A DNA stretch of 64,000 nucleotides. Source: Malania oleifera (Eukaryota > Streptophyta > Magnoliopsida > Santalales > Ximeniaceae). Location of the stretch: contig NC_080428.1 in assembly GCF_029873635.1 (NCBI RefSeq), positions 64,041,957-64,105,956 on the forward strand. Reading direction: 5' to 3'. Every line of letters begins with the position of its first letter. Position 1 is the stretch's first letter. The notes beneath the pieces were generated by a model that worked only from the letters and a program-made list of their open reading frames with translations, did not search any database and was not told the origin of the DNA. Both the position numbers and the translations under genes were made by a program. Positions 21,040 to 32,498 of the stretch are shown piece after piece.

Positions 21040-22630
21040 TCTAAACCTCTTAAAATAATCGTGGATTTTTCCGTTTGATTTCATCCTCGAGTTCCCATGA
21101 AGCTTCTTCTACAGCATGGTTCCTCCACAAAACTTTCATTAGCTGTATCTCTTTTGTGCACAATTCCTATGTCTTTCTGTCTAAAATTTGTATTGGCGAT
21201 TCTTCATAAGCTAGTGAATCTTTAAACTCTATCTTTGCATAACTAATTATGTGGGATGGGTCAAGAACGTATTTCCTTAACATAGTGACATGAAATACGT
21301 CATGTATTCTAGACAAAGCTGAAGGCAAAGCTAGCCTATAGGAAATTGGTCCTACTTTCTCTAGTATCTCAAAAGGACCCATATACCTAGGGCTCAACTT
21401 GCCATTCTTTCCAAATCTCATGATTCCTTTGAGGGGAGCCACTTTCAAAAATACCCAGTCCCCTACTTTAAATTCCAATTCCCGGTGACGTGTGTCTACA
21501 TAACTTTTCTGTCGACTCTGTGCAGTATTAATTCTTTCTCTAATCAGTTAGACCTTATCTCACGCCTGCTGTACAATCTTTAGACCCAACACTTACCTTT
21601 CACCGACTTCATCTCAGAAGAGAGGAGAACGACACCTCCTACCATACAGTGCCTCGTATGGTGTCATGCTGATGCTAGCCTGATAGCTGTTATTATAAGC
21701 AAACTTGACTAAAGACATAAATTGGGTCAAACTACCCTCGAAATCAAGCACGTAAGCACGAAGCATATCTTCTAAAGTCTGGATTGTCCTCTAAGTCTGC
21801 CCATCTGTCAGAGGGTGAAAAGTAGTGCTGAATGCTAACTGTGTACCCATAGCCTCTTAAAACTTTTCCAAAACCGCAAAGTAAACTGAGGGTCTCAGTT
21901 AGAGACTATGGATACTGGTACCCCATGAGCACGAACTATCTCCTGAACATAAATCTCCGCCAACCTGTCCATGGAATAACAAACTTTAATAGGGATGAAA
22001 TGAGCGGTCTTCGTCAGACGATCAACAACCACCCTAATCGCATTCAATCCCTGACGCACTGACGGTAATCCCATAGCGAAATCCATTGAAACGTGATATC
22101 TTTCCACTCTAGAATAAACAATGGCTGCAACTGCCCTGTTGGTCTTTGGTGCTCAGCATTAACCTGCTGGCACGTCAAACACTGCTATACAAATTCAGCT
22201 ATCTGTCTCTTCATTCCACTCCACCAGAAGCACTCTCGCAGGTCCCGATACATTTTCGTGCTGCCTGGATGTACGGTGTATTGGGATATGTGAGCTTCCT
22301 CTAATATAGTTCCCCTGATCTCAGTATCTGCAAAAACACAGAGCCTAGTACGGAACCACAAGGCTCCGTCATCTAATATGCTGAATTCCTCACCTTGACC
22401 ATCTCGCACCCTAGCCATTACCTCTGCCAACTTAGCATCATCACCCTGAGTTGCTTTAATCCTCTCGTATAGCGTAAGTTGAACCACTAGACTGACAATG
22501 ACTGCCGAGGACTCTCCTTAATCAATTCTATGTTGAGCCTATCCAAATCCATCATAATTGAGTGTTGAATCTCCATAGATCCCAATATGGGTCCCTCTGA
22601 TTTTCTACTCATAGCATCTACCACTACAGT
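21040..22630 (-). pseudogene. chromovirus integrase-chromodomain and RNase H end, broken
   Basis: Minus-strand pieces in order from the right: DAMSRKSEGPILG (end of RNase H, about 22570-22620); the integrase zinc-finger part with HPGSTKMYRDLRECFWW (22185-22487); the core with HVSMDFAMGLP, VVVDRLTKTAHFIPI and VPVSIVSN (21895-22107); and the C-terminal module FKVGDWVFLKVAPLKG with SPRYMGPFEILEKVGPISYR (21167-21478). The last runs past a TAG into a chromodomain-like tail (KVLWRNHAVEEASWELEDEI). The second catalytic Asp of the integrase core appears as Asn (SIVSN). Stops separate all pieces. Function when intact: integration directed by the chromodomain. Confidence 0.85.
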
Positions 22631-23526
22631 TGTAACGTCCCTCAATTTCTTAACATAAATTATCACATAATAAATAAAATGGTCAACCCGAACCCGTGGG
22701 TAGAGAGGACACCTGTCAAACATAGCGGAAAACCTAGCAGCAGTAAACATAAAATCTCAAACATCCAATCATAAAACATAATACCAGAGCTTTCTATAAC
22801 ATCAAAATACTGTTATGATATACAACTTCCAAAAGTCAAAATAACATTAGGATTAAATAACAAAAACTTCCGATCCTAGTTCAATGCTTACCCTTCTAGT
22901 AGGGAAGATCCAATCACTCAATGGCGACTCTAGCTCGCCGGTCTCACTGGATTTCCTGAAAATCATTTAATGTTCGGGGGTGAGACACTTCTCAGTAAGG
23001 GAAAATAAACTAAATACAGCTGTGTGGTAACATGAATATTTAATGCATTTATACGTATATAGTACATTTCATAAATCTATAAACATCATCATATCGTACT
23101 GGGTAAACATATATTTTCACATCTGTTAATAAATCATAACATACATAAAATCATCTGTTATAACTGTAGTACTGAAAACAAACCCAGGATGAATAGCTAG
23201 CTGGTGTCACGTATTACCCCCCATGACGGGTTGTGCAGCCTGAAGGCGGGACCCGACAATGGCTGGCCGACCACTGCCGAATCAAATATGTCTGTAAGTA
23301 CGATAAGCCCGCCACACCCTGGTCCGGACTGCCAGGTGGACGTCCATACTCTACTGAAAGCCACATCGACTATCCATCTCCCATCCTCTCGTGGGATGGT
23401 TAGCACTAATCTGACGTAGATATCTGATCTACACATATAGCTACGGTACCGAGCCCCTGAACTGAACTAAACTAACATCCTGGTGGTAATAAAATATAAT
23501 ACATGATCATATATATAACATTATTA

Positions 23527-23702
23527 CAGCCTCATGCCGAAAATATAGTAATCATGGCCTCATGCCGAAAACATAAATACATGGCCTCACGCCAATAACA
23601 TAAATACGGCCTCGTGCCGATAACATAAATACATGACCTCGCGCCAATAACATGAATACGGCCTCGTGCCGATAACATAAATATATGGCCTCGCGCCAAA
23701 AT
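23527..23702. repeat. seven tandem GGCCTCGTGCC-type repeats
   Basis: Seven units about 25-27 bp apart, each with a near-palindromic GGCCTCATGCCG or GACCTCGCGCCA core and an A-rich spacer (aacataaatac). Perfect and degenerate cores alternate. Confidence 0.8.
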
Positions 23703-24773
23703 TGTTTCAGGTATATATATTCTGAAAATACATCATTTATCATATAATCGTCAAAACCATCACAACATAATTCATCTTTTCATAATACCTGAAAACATGT
23801 TTCGTTCGTAAAATTTTTCAAATCATAATACATTCCACGTAAAACAATATTCATGCCACACATGTGCTGTAAAAAAAAAAAACCATACTTCATATTCTAA
23901 AATCGTGAATTCCTTACATCTCATACATACATATACATTTTAATCATCATAACAGTATTTTCCCAATCGTACATTTTATTCGTAATACATAATATAACAT
24001 ATGCATTTCTGAAAATAAATTTACTCATAATCAATAATAATTTGTATGGAAAATTACTGCTTTAGTTTATTCCCTTACCTGACTATAGAGAAATTCCTTA
24101 GGACCGAAATCCTACGTGCTTAGCGCCCGAAATTCAACTCCTGAAATTTACATTTTTCCTAGATTAATTAATCTATTTCTCCAAAATAATACTCATCTAG
24201 CCTTCCCTAGGCTCCATATACCTCAAATTAATATTTAAACTATTATTTAACATCCCCACTTAATTTTTCAAATTTTGCCTGCGGGTCCCAAAACTACACC
24301 TGCGACACTCACCCGGGCCCTAAATTTCAGAAATCCTACTTCAGTCCCAGATGCTTAATATTTTAGCATTTCTAAATTAATGCTAATTAATTAAAAATAA
24401 GTTCCTTAATAATCGCCGCACCCCAAATTTGGGATTTTGGCCCGACACCCCCACGAGAATTCCGTCCCACTAGACTTGTAAAGAATCATCCCTAGATTCT
24501 CGTGGTGGTGTCCGTTCGTCAATTGAACTTATATTTCGCAATAAATTAAAGAAAAAGGGAAAAATGGCTTACCCCTGGGAATACGTTTACGTCGCTCCTA
24601 CCATCGATCCGCTTCGGTAGAAATGACGGCAGCAGCGAATGGAGTCCAATAGTATCTTCGGATTTTTGATCGTGCGAAAATCTGTCACGAAATCGAGGAG
24701 AGAGGGAGAGAGAACGCGAGGAGAGAGAGAGAGAGTTCAGAGAGTTGCAGAGAAAAGAAAAGAAGAAGAAGAA

Positions 24774-24774
<1 letters not shown>

Positions 24775-24812
<38 letters not shown>

Positions 24813-24851
24813 TACTTTGAATCTCCTGAAGCTTGTTGAAGCTTCAGGAGG

Positions 24852-24893
<42 letters not shown>
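24775..24893. repeat. ATA-repeat tracts flanking a 12-bp hairpin
   Basis: (ATA)n on both sides of CTCCTGAAGCTT, GTTG, AAGCTTCAGGAG (24823-24850), a perfect 12-bp stem with a 4-nt loop. Confidence 0.8.
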
Positions 24894-25091
24894 TTTAATT
24901 AATATTAATAATAATATTTTTTTAATAAAAAAAATTAATTTTAATTAATTAATTTTTTTCCTTTTCTTTTCAAATTTGTTTAATTAATTAATTAATTAAT
25001 ATATTTTTTTAATTAATTTTTTTAATTTTAATTATAATTTTTTTTGGAATCATTCTATTAATCTTTTATATCTTTTTTTGGGGTTTTTACA

Positions 25092-25247
25092 ACATTTGCC
25101 TTCCTTGGATGGTAACTAATCGTGCAATCATAGTATTTAATAAGCTTTAACCACCTTCTTTGCCTCATATTCGGCTCTTTTTGGGTGAAAAAATATTTCA
25201 TGTTATTGTGATCTGTAAAAATCTCGCACTTTCCACTATATAGGTAA
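25092..25247 (-). pseudogene. chromovirus RNase H fragment
   Basis: The minus strand encodes EIFTDHNNMKYFFTQKEP followed by NMRQRRWLKLIKYYDCTISY and HPRKAN. This is the RNase H region that continues at 22630 once the nested LTR is removed. It keeps the TDH active-site Asp. It is cut by the LTR at 25248, so RT and everything upstream is deleted. Confidence 0.85.
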
Positions 25248-26255
25248 TGTAATGACCTGCTAATAAAAATAAAATAAAATAAAATTTAGTCTTTTCCCCT
25301 ATTTTAATATCAAACATTAACCTAAACAGTGGAAAGCCACATACATAAACATCTGTTTGTGAAGCTATTTGAATAAAAACTGTATAAAATTCTATATTAA
25401 ATAATATGTACTCAGGCCATACATACTTTTATAACCTCATATTCTGTAAAAACTACATAATAATTGGTATACATGCAACTGTAAAATTTCTATTAACATA
25501 ATCAAATTTCCTAGCATAACATATTTCCCTTATCTAGTTTCTGAAAAACCCCAACAATACTCTAGTCCTACACCCGTAGGGTTCTCCACTAAATATCCTG
25601 AAAACGACATCCCCAGAACAAAATATTAGTATTTTTCTACATACAACATTTCCTATAACTGCATGGAAAACATATTCTGAATAAAACACCTTATCCTGAA
25701 TTTGGGATGAAAAATAAACCACCTCCACCAACGATCTGCTCTGGCAGACTTGCAGAGAACTTCCCCAAGAGCGTCGTTGTGGCTTCAGATTGTTGATCCG
25801 GTGAGAGACAGGGCCGAGATCGAAGAGAGAAGAGGCGTAGAGAGAGAAATAAAGCGTTTCCTACGCAAATTTCGCATGAAAAATCAAGGATATCACTATT
25901 TATAGGCCCAGATTCGTCGACAAGACATGTCATCTCGTTGACGAGTTCTTAAGTTAATTTTCCGACGAACCTTACTTCCTTGTCGACGAATTTTAGACTG
26001 CCCAAAACCCCTTTCGGTATCTTCTCCTTGACGAGACATGGTTTCGTCGACGAGGTCTCCTTATGCGCTCGTCAATGAACTCCCTGTGTTTGTTGACGAG
26101 GCCTTGTGTAATTCTTCTGGGTTATTACATCCAAAGTGTCAAGTCGTCGACAAACGCTTTGCGTTCGTCAATGAAGCCTACTACCTCCTTCTATTTCTAT
26201 TTCCATTTCTCTCCCTCTTTACTATTTAAATACCATTATTCTTCGGGTCATTACA
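25248..26255 (-). repeat. 5' LTR of the chromovirus, shortened or chimeric (1008 bp)
   Basis: 25345-26255 aligns with 19905-20766 (tgtgaagctatctgaataaa; cattattcttcgggtcatta). The first about 95 bp (TGTAATGACCTGCTAATAAA onward) do not match the start of the other LTR. About 1 kb of LTR middle is absent. This is either an internal deletion or a chimera with a related LTR. Confidence 0.75.
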
Positions 26256-26498
26256 CAATGTGGTTTCGTATTTATAGGGAGAGTTTTGTAGTCTCATCAT
26301 ATTTAAATTCTATTATATGAAATTACTACCATGGAAATTGTGATCTCCCTTATTTATTGTGTGCATAATTTCTATTTTGGGATTCTAAATATCACGAATA
26401 TCTTGCATGCCTAAACCTTTAAAAGGCAAGAAAAGGTAAAGGGCAACCCTATGCCCACCTCTCTCTCTTTCACATCGGAGATGAGCAGCTTAGCCATG
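26256..26498 (-). promoter_or_regulatory. unit D promoter, cut off from its hairpins
   Basis: The right duplication CAATG (26256-26260) is followed by TATAAATA on the minus strand (about 26268-26275), the conserved upstream block (26376-26415) and a short CT tract. Ten bases separate the TATA box from the gypsy insertion, so any transcript would begin inside the LTR. Confidence 0.65.
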
Positions 26499-27100
26499 TG
26501 TCATAAGCTAAGCTTGTTCAGAGCATTATGTTTGCCTGTGATCGCTTGTCTCATGTACTTAGGATGAGTTTCCATCATGTAAATACTAGTGTAGGGTTAT
26601 TTTCTATTAGTAGTTTATTTGTATTCCAAATATGGCAATATGAATCCTCGATCACTTTGATATTTCCTAGTGTCAGGATGATAATTACATAAAAACTTCT
26701 TTAGGGGAGGGTGAGTGTTCATCAGTCATTGTAAAACTCACTAGCTTTTGTCAACATGTTTAGCCTACTAGCCTCCCTCGCTAAGCACACAATGTCAACG
26801 AAGGTGTTGTTAATGAATTGCATAGTTCCAATGTTTACTGCTTATTTGCCATTGCTTTCATGATTGCTTACTGTTTCCGCTGTCATTTGATTGAATGCTA
26901 ATGAAAGGGTTTCATGGATGAATGTTGGTAAACTATAGGCTGAATAGTTAAACAAGAGTACTTTAGCTAGCGCCGCATGACCCTTTCACAATGGTGTGAA
27001 AATAGTCGAACCGTGACAGTTGGTATCAGAGATAAGGCTCAGTTGCTACGAGAATTCAGTTACCTTTATTGTGGGATTTGGAAAGCTTTGGTAAGTGACC

Positions 27101-28290
27101 ATGGCACCAAACAATGCTGAGAGGATTAGCGTGTTGGAAGCACAGGTTGAGGCAACAACCAATATTGTGGCCTCGGAGGTGGCCCAGATGAGAGAACTTG
27201 TTGATGAAGTGATGGAATCACAAAAACATCAAGCAGGTTTGATAGGCGATATGTTAGAGGACTTTCGTCACACAGTTGAAACTTTGTAGTCGCGGATGGC
27301 TAATCTGGATGTAAAGGTGAATCTGATGGTTCTTGCTATGGGGAACTCCAACACTTCGAGAGTTAGTAACAACAAGGTACCTAAACCCAGGACGTATAGG
27401 GGTGCCCGTGATGCTAAGGAGTTAGAGAACTTCTTGTTTGATGTGGAGCAGTACTATCGCACTATGAGGATGGCCTTAGAACAGGCAAAGGTGGATACTG
27501 CGACCATATACTTGGTTGGTGATGCCAAACTGTGGAGGCGTGCCAAGGCCAATTCTTTCCTGAGAATGTTGAGTATAATGCAAAGAGAAAGCTGAGAGAT
27601 CTCAAGCATACGAGGACAATCAGCGAATATGTGAAACAATTTTTTGCTTTGATGTTGGATATTCAGGATATGTCGGAGAAGGAAAAGTTGTTCTATTTTA
27701 TAGAGGGAATGAAACCGTGGGCCAGAACTGAACTTCATAGATAAAGAGTTCAAGACTTGTCAACTGCACAAGTTGTTGCAAAACGCTTGACTGACTACAC
27801 TGGTGATGATAACGCTTCGTCCAAAAGGTTTGGCAGAGAGGGAAACAATGGAAAGTCTTTCAAGAAAGGCAAACCCAAGAGTGGGGGAGCCAAATCTAAA
27901 TCATCAACCTCAAAGGAAGCTTCGTCATCTCAAGGGTTCAACACACCCAATGGAAAGGGGAATAGTAAAATTTCGTGCTACTTGTGTGGAGGACCTCATA
28001 GAGTGAGTGAGTGTCAACACAAGGAATTACTCAATGCCTTACAAGCTTCCACTTTGGGAAAAGTGGTGGAAAGCAAGGAGGAAGAGGATGATGCCCCGAG
28101 GGTAGGTTTAGTGCGGCTGGTGAGCACATTGGAAAAGCAGGCAAAAGCACCGAAAGTTACAAGAGCAAAAGGGTTAATGTTTGTGGACTTGAGGATCAAT
28201 GGGAAGAGTACCTGTGCTATGGTGTATACGGGAGCTACTCATAATTTTGTTTCGCAATTAGAAGCATGAAGACTTAACTTATCCTTATAA
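27101..28290 (+). pseudogene. chromovirus gag and protease start, broken
   Basis: Gag opens APNNAERISVLEAQVEATTN (coiled-coil-like N-terminus). It continues after a TAG at 27287 (KPRTYRGARDAKELENFLF) and then shifts frame near 27550 (RKLRDLKHTRTISEYVKQFF). After a TAA at 27742 it resumes to the zinc knuckle CYLCGGPHRVSECQHK near 27977-28024. The protease begins FVDLRINGKSTCAMVYTGAT: the usual DTG aspartate is Tyr (YTG), so it would be inactive. At least three disruptions. Role when intact: capsid protein and polyprotein cleavage. Confidence 0.88.
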
Positions 28291-28305
28291 AAGGATACCA
28301 AATGC

Positions 28306-30100
28306 ATGAAAGCAGTTAATTCTGTAACCCAGCCTACTCTGAGAGTAGCCAAGCAAGTGACTGTAAAGCTTAGACAGTGGGAAGGTCATGTGAATTTCAC
28401 AGTGGTGCCATTGGATGACTTTCCATTCATTCTAGGAATGGAGTTCCTAAAGGGGACGAGGGCAGTGCTAATGCCTTCGATTGGTTCCCTATGTCTGATG
28501 GGAGATCACTTGTGCATGATGCACGTCCTTGCGATGAAAGGAGACGATGGGAAGTCCCTTTCAGCCATACAACTCAATGAGGGATTATGTCAGGGTGAGC
28601 AGATACGTCTAGCCACGGTGGTGGTAGACAAATAAGTAGGCTAAGAGTTGGAGCCTATAATCATCCAAGCAGTGTTGAATGAGTACAAGGAGGTGTTTCT
28701 AGATAAGCTGCCTCACAATTTGCCTTCACGGCGGACTGTGGAGCATGAGATTGAGTTGTTATCAGGAGTGAAACCACTTGCTAAAGGGCAATGTCAGATG
28801 ACACCTCTTGAGATAGTAGAGTTGGGGAAACAACTTGATGAATTGGAAGCGGGATGTGTTCCCTCTTCCAAAGCACCGTTAGGAGCATTGGGGTTGTTTG
28901 AGAGGAAACATAAAGAGCATCTATGGAAGGTGTTCAACAGGCTGAGGGGAAAGAATTTGTATGTGAAGAAAGGGAAGGTGTCTTTCGCTCAGTGGAGCAA
29001 CATATTCCTTGGTTTTGTGGTTGTGCAAGGTCGTATCCAGAGGGGTATGGAGAAGGTAAGGATGATTCAAGAACGGAAGGTCCCCATTACAGTGAAGGAC
29101 TTGCGTTCCTTTCTTGGCCTTACTAGATATTGCAAGAAGTTCATTGAGGGGTATTTGCGGAGAATGACTCCAATGACAGGACTACTGGGTAGGTATTGTT
29201 GGCCGCACACACGGGATGATGTGGTTGATTATACCAGAATTTGTTTCACTTTCCAACAAGACAAGGGGGAGCAGAAGAAGTATGGTACTTTTAGGGCTGG
29301 ACCAAAGTACTTTTCGGCAGAGGAGACAACACAATTGTTCCTTGTGACTATTGTGAGATATTGGGGTTTTCCACAAGTTATTATTTGTGATCGAGACTTA
29401 ATGTTTACTAACAACTTCTTGATAGAATTTTTCAGGATATTTAGGTCACATCTTGACATCTCTTTGAGTTATCACCGGCAGATCGACTGACAGATGAAGA
29501 GATTCAGAGAGCTGTTAGATGAGTACTTGCGCCATTTTGTCAACGACAACCAGAAGAATGGCATGCAACTACTTGATGTGGCTTCGTTCTGTGGCAATGC
29601 CAAAGGAGATCAACAACCAACAAAAGACCTTTTGAGTTTGTTATAGGACAGCAGTCGCTGTTACCTCACACAGTGGGCGAGCCGTACAAACGAAAGAGTC
29701 CTAGGGCGTACATCTTCACCAGAGAATGGAGACAGAATACAGAATTTGCCCGAATCTATTTGGAGAAAGCTTCTAAGAAGATGAAGAAGTGGGCAGATCA
29801 GGGGAGAAGACCATAGTTTCATGTGTGCTGCCTCAAGCCGTTCAACACCGACACCGACGATCTGAGTAGAAGTCAGTCAAACAGAGCAGAGTTGAAGACA
29901 GTGCCACTTGACAAACAAGAAGTTGATGAGATCCTTGTAGCCCAACAGTTCATAACCTCAAGGAAGAAGCAGTAGAAGTTCCTAGTGAAGTGAAAATGCC
30001 TTGATGACAAAGCAATTAGGTGGATTTCAGCAGAAGATATGCAACCGTTTGTGGACAGAGTTGAAGTGTACCTACCACCAAAGTCTACGAGGACGTCAAC
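28306..30100 (+). pseudogene. chromovirus pol remnant: protease end, partial RT, integrase end, chromodomain
   Basis: 28306-28635 ends the protease (FTVVPLDDFPFILGMEFLKG). 28648 onward starts RT (EYKEVFLDKLPHNLPSRRTV) but jumps from the SKAPLGA region straight to the thumb/connection (FLGFVVVQGRIQ, LRSFLGLTRYCKKFIEGY). The palm with its YLDD motif is missing without a frame break, leaving a 280-codon frame to 29490. Integrase is reduced to the part around VIICDRDLMFTNNFL and LSYHRQID. The catalytic Glu position reads Lys. A chromodomain-like tail (VDEILVAQQFITSRKKQ, then FLVK, IRWISAEDM; 29910-30060) has two stops. Non-autonomous. Confidence 0.85.
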
Positions 30101-30636
30101 CATATAAGTGGGGGAGAATGTCACGAGTTAAGCTTGTTCAGGGCATTGTACTTGCCTGTGACCGATTGTCTCGTGTACTTGGGATGGGTTTCCATCATGT
30201 AAATACTAGTGTAGGGATATTTTCTACTAGTAGTTTATTTGTATGCCAATTATGGCAGTATGACTCCTCACTCACTTTGATGTTTCCTAGTGCCAAGAAG
30301 ATAATTACATAAAAATCTCTTTAGGGGAGGGTGAGTGTTCATTAGTCATCGTAAAACTTACTAGCTATTTTCAACGTGCTTAGCCTACTTGCCTCCCTCG
30401 CTAAGCACACAATGTCAACGGAGGTGTTGTTAATGAATTTCGTAGATTCAATATTTACTGCTTGCTTGCCACTGCTTTCATGAATGCTTATTGTTTCCGC
30501 TGCCATTTGATTAAATGCTAATGAAAGTATTTCATGGATGAGTGTTGGTAAACGATGGGCTGGCTAGTTAAACGAGTGCTTTAGCTATCGTCGCACAGCC
30601 CTTTCACAACGGTGTGAAAATAGTCAGACCGTGACA

Positions 30637-30818
30637 CCATGTCATCCCAATCAATGGTCTTCAATGACCATGCGAGGAACAGGATAGGTTTACAGTGACT
30701 TTTTTTTTTACAGAGGCAACAGAACAAAATTTTATAGAAGAAAGAAATATGAGATGAAGGGAGAAGTGTGAGGGTGAAGGCCAATGTGGTATGGTATTTA
30801 TAGGGAGAGTTATGTAGC

Positions 30819-30825
<7 letters not shown>
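30637..30825 (-). ncRNA. unit E: hairpin arm, leader and TATA box
   Basis: After the CCATG duplication, one stem-loop-3 arm remains (ATGACCATGCGAGGAACAGG, 30667-30699). It is followed by the leader and TATAAATA on the minus strand (30795-30802). The partner arm was lost. Positions 30813-30825 are the left copy of the LINE duplication TGTAGCCTCATAT, 11 bp from the TATA box. Confidence 0.65.
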
Positions 30826-30861
<36 letters not shown>

Positions 30862-31244
30862 AAAGAGGGCGGTAGTTCCATTTATTTATTAATATACCCT
30901 CACTTTTGGCGGAGGAATACCGTGGTTACAAGATAAAACAAAAGGGATAACAGAAAAAACCCTCCCAAAAAACCAACACCATCAACCAACCAAACTAGGA
31001 CAACAAAAACTAAACAGAACTAATAAAGAAGATAAAAATATAAACAGAACCAAAATCAAAACAAAATACACCAAAAGAAACTCTAGAGATTGAACTAACG
31101 ATGAATGGAAACGAGACCCCACCTATCCATCCGAAGAATACCTTTCAGATAACGTGGTAGAAGGTGTTGTTCTTCGTAAATTACATTATTTCCCATTTCT
31201 CTTTCTTTAGCAAGAAAATTAGCCGCACTATTGCCTTCCCTATA

Positions 31245-31598
31245 TTAATGCATCACCATGATGTTCACTCCTTCTAGCTCCACCACGAGCTCCTCCCAAA
31301 ATTTCCAAAGATACCATAAAGTACATCTACCTTTCTGAAACCATTCAACTACAATTCGCGAGTCACTTTCAATAGTCACATTAAAATAATGCAAGTAATT
31401 GCACAAACGAATTCCTTCCCTGATTGCTTTTAATTCCGCACTAGTATTTGTATCATTGCCAAAATAACTTGAAAAAGCCACTTTTACCATGCCATAGCAA
31501 TCCCGAATAATTCCTCCACCTCCTGAAGTACCCAGATTGCCCCTACAACTCCCATCACAATTAAGTTTTATCCACCATACTGGAGGTTTAACCCACAA
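31245..31598 (-). pseudogene. LINE RNase H domain
   Basis: WWIKLNCDGSCRGNLGTSGG, then GIIRDCYGMVKVAFSSYFG, AELKAIREGI and VTIESDSRIVVEWFQ are the standard plant LINE-associated RNase H motifs, with acidic residues D (NCDGS), E (AELKA) and D (ESDS). The domain is open for about 117 codons. Upstream, 31629-31883 carries the linker typical of this family (TWCLWSRRCKARMEG). Confidence 0.88.
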
Positions 31599-32498
31599 AA
31601 TAATTTTTCCAAGCCTGTTGCAAACTCCTTAATGCTTAATTTGATACTCATTCAAAATCTTAATGTCCGACTTCTTCAATTTTCGAAAAGAATTGGTGCT
31701 CTCAGCAATAAAACTAACCCAAAATCGAACACTCCTCCACATCTCATTTGCACTTTGATAAACTCCTTCCATTCTCGCTTTACATCTTCGACTCCAGAGG
31801 CACCATGTAATCAAACACGGAATTAGCCCGATTAAAATACCTTTAATAGAAGATTTTTTAGCATAGTGGAACCAATTTGCCATTTTGTTTTTTCAGGGAA
31901 GGGATCGTTGGAAAGGAATCCCCAATGCCACACTACCCCGACTCCAAACCTCTGAAGCCACTTCATCTAAAGAAAGAATATGTTCAATGTTTTCCTGACT
32001 TCTCTGAACGCAGCAATAGCAAGCCGAAGCCATCGATATTCCATTCGCCTAAATTTTTTTATCTACAATCAAGCATCTAAACCAGGCTCTCCATAAACAC
32101 ATTGAGATTCTTTTAGGTAATAAAGAATGCCAAAACTAGTCATTCCACACAAAATTATCACTTCTGCTCCTCACTGCCTCCCAAGCCATTTTTGTAGAAA
32201 AATTACCATCTGGGGTAGGCTTCCAGACAAAAATATCCTGCCCACTTTTACTTGCCGACACCTAGTGCAAAATTTCCCTTGTTTTATCGACACCAACCAA
32301 TTCAAGTACTAAATCAGAGTTCCAATTATTATTTAGCTAGCAATCCTTAATACACAATTTCTTGTTCACAATATCCTCAGTGCTCATATATAACGGGCCT
32401 GATGACAGCCACTTGTCGAACCAAAAAGAAGAGTTCCCACCTCTCACCAAAATTTTAACATTATCCATAACTTTTGGAATGGTGGCCATAATTGATTT

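Larger units (their letters stand above)
22631..25091 (-). mobile_element. solo gypsy LTR nested in RNase H of the chromovirus
   Basis: Starts TGTAACGTCCC and ends TTTTTACA, 2461 bp, with no internal region. Flanks ACAGT (22626-22630) and ACATT (25092-25096) are a 5-bp duplication with one change. Removing one copy restores the host reading ANVVVDAMSRKS. It contains the shared LTR text gagacacttctcagtaag and a tandem repeat at 23527-23702. It also has two long (ATA)n tracts at 24775-24812 and 24851-24893. A solo LTR arises by recombination between the two LTRs of an element. Confidence 0.88.
18787..26255 (-). mobile_element. Ty3-gypsy chromovirus (Tekay-like), internally deleted, hosting a solo LTR
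   Basis: Bounded by TGTGACGTCC and GGGTCATTACA, and by perfect 5-bp duplications CAATG (18782-18786 and 26256-26260). Running on the minus strand it keeps a 1980-bp 3' LTR, polypurine tract, chromodomain, integrase and the end of RNase H. It then joins abruptly to a 1008-bp 5' LTR at 25248; gag, protease and most of RT are gone. A second LTR (22631-25091) is inserted in the RNase H region. The clade is inferred from the integrase/chromodomain and the ttcgaggacgaaattt motif next to the polypurine tract. Confidence 0.88.
26499..30636 (+). mobile_element. compact Ty3-gypsy chromovirus with deleted RT core
   Basis: 5' LTR 26499-27018 and 3' LTR 30119-30636 (520 and 518 bp), primer-binding site GTTGGTATCAGAGA at 27019, polypurine tract before 30119, and perfect duplications CCATG (26494-26498 and 30637-30641). 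Only 3.1 kb of internal DNA remains. Gag, zinc knuckle, protease, pieces of RT and integrase, and a chromodomain are recognisable, but the RT catalytic centre is absent. Resembles Galadriel/Reina-type chromoviruses; clade inferred. Confidence 0.92.

Noticed and set aside
23527..23702. CRISPR-like array
   Set aside because: Repeats are short and degenerate, spacers are themselves repeated, and the setting is a plant LTR.
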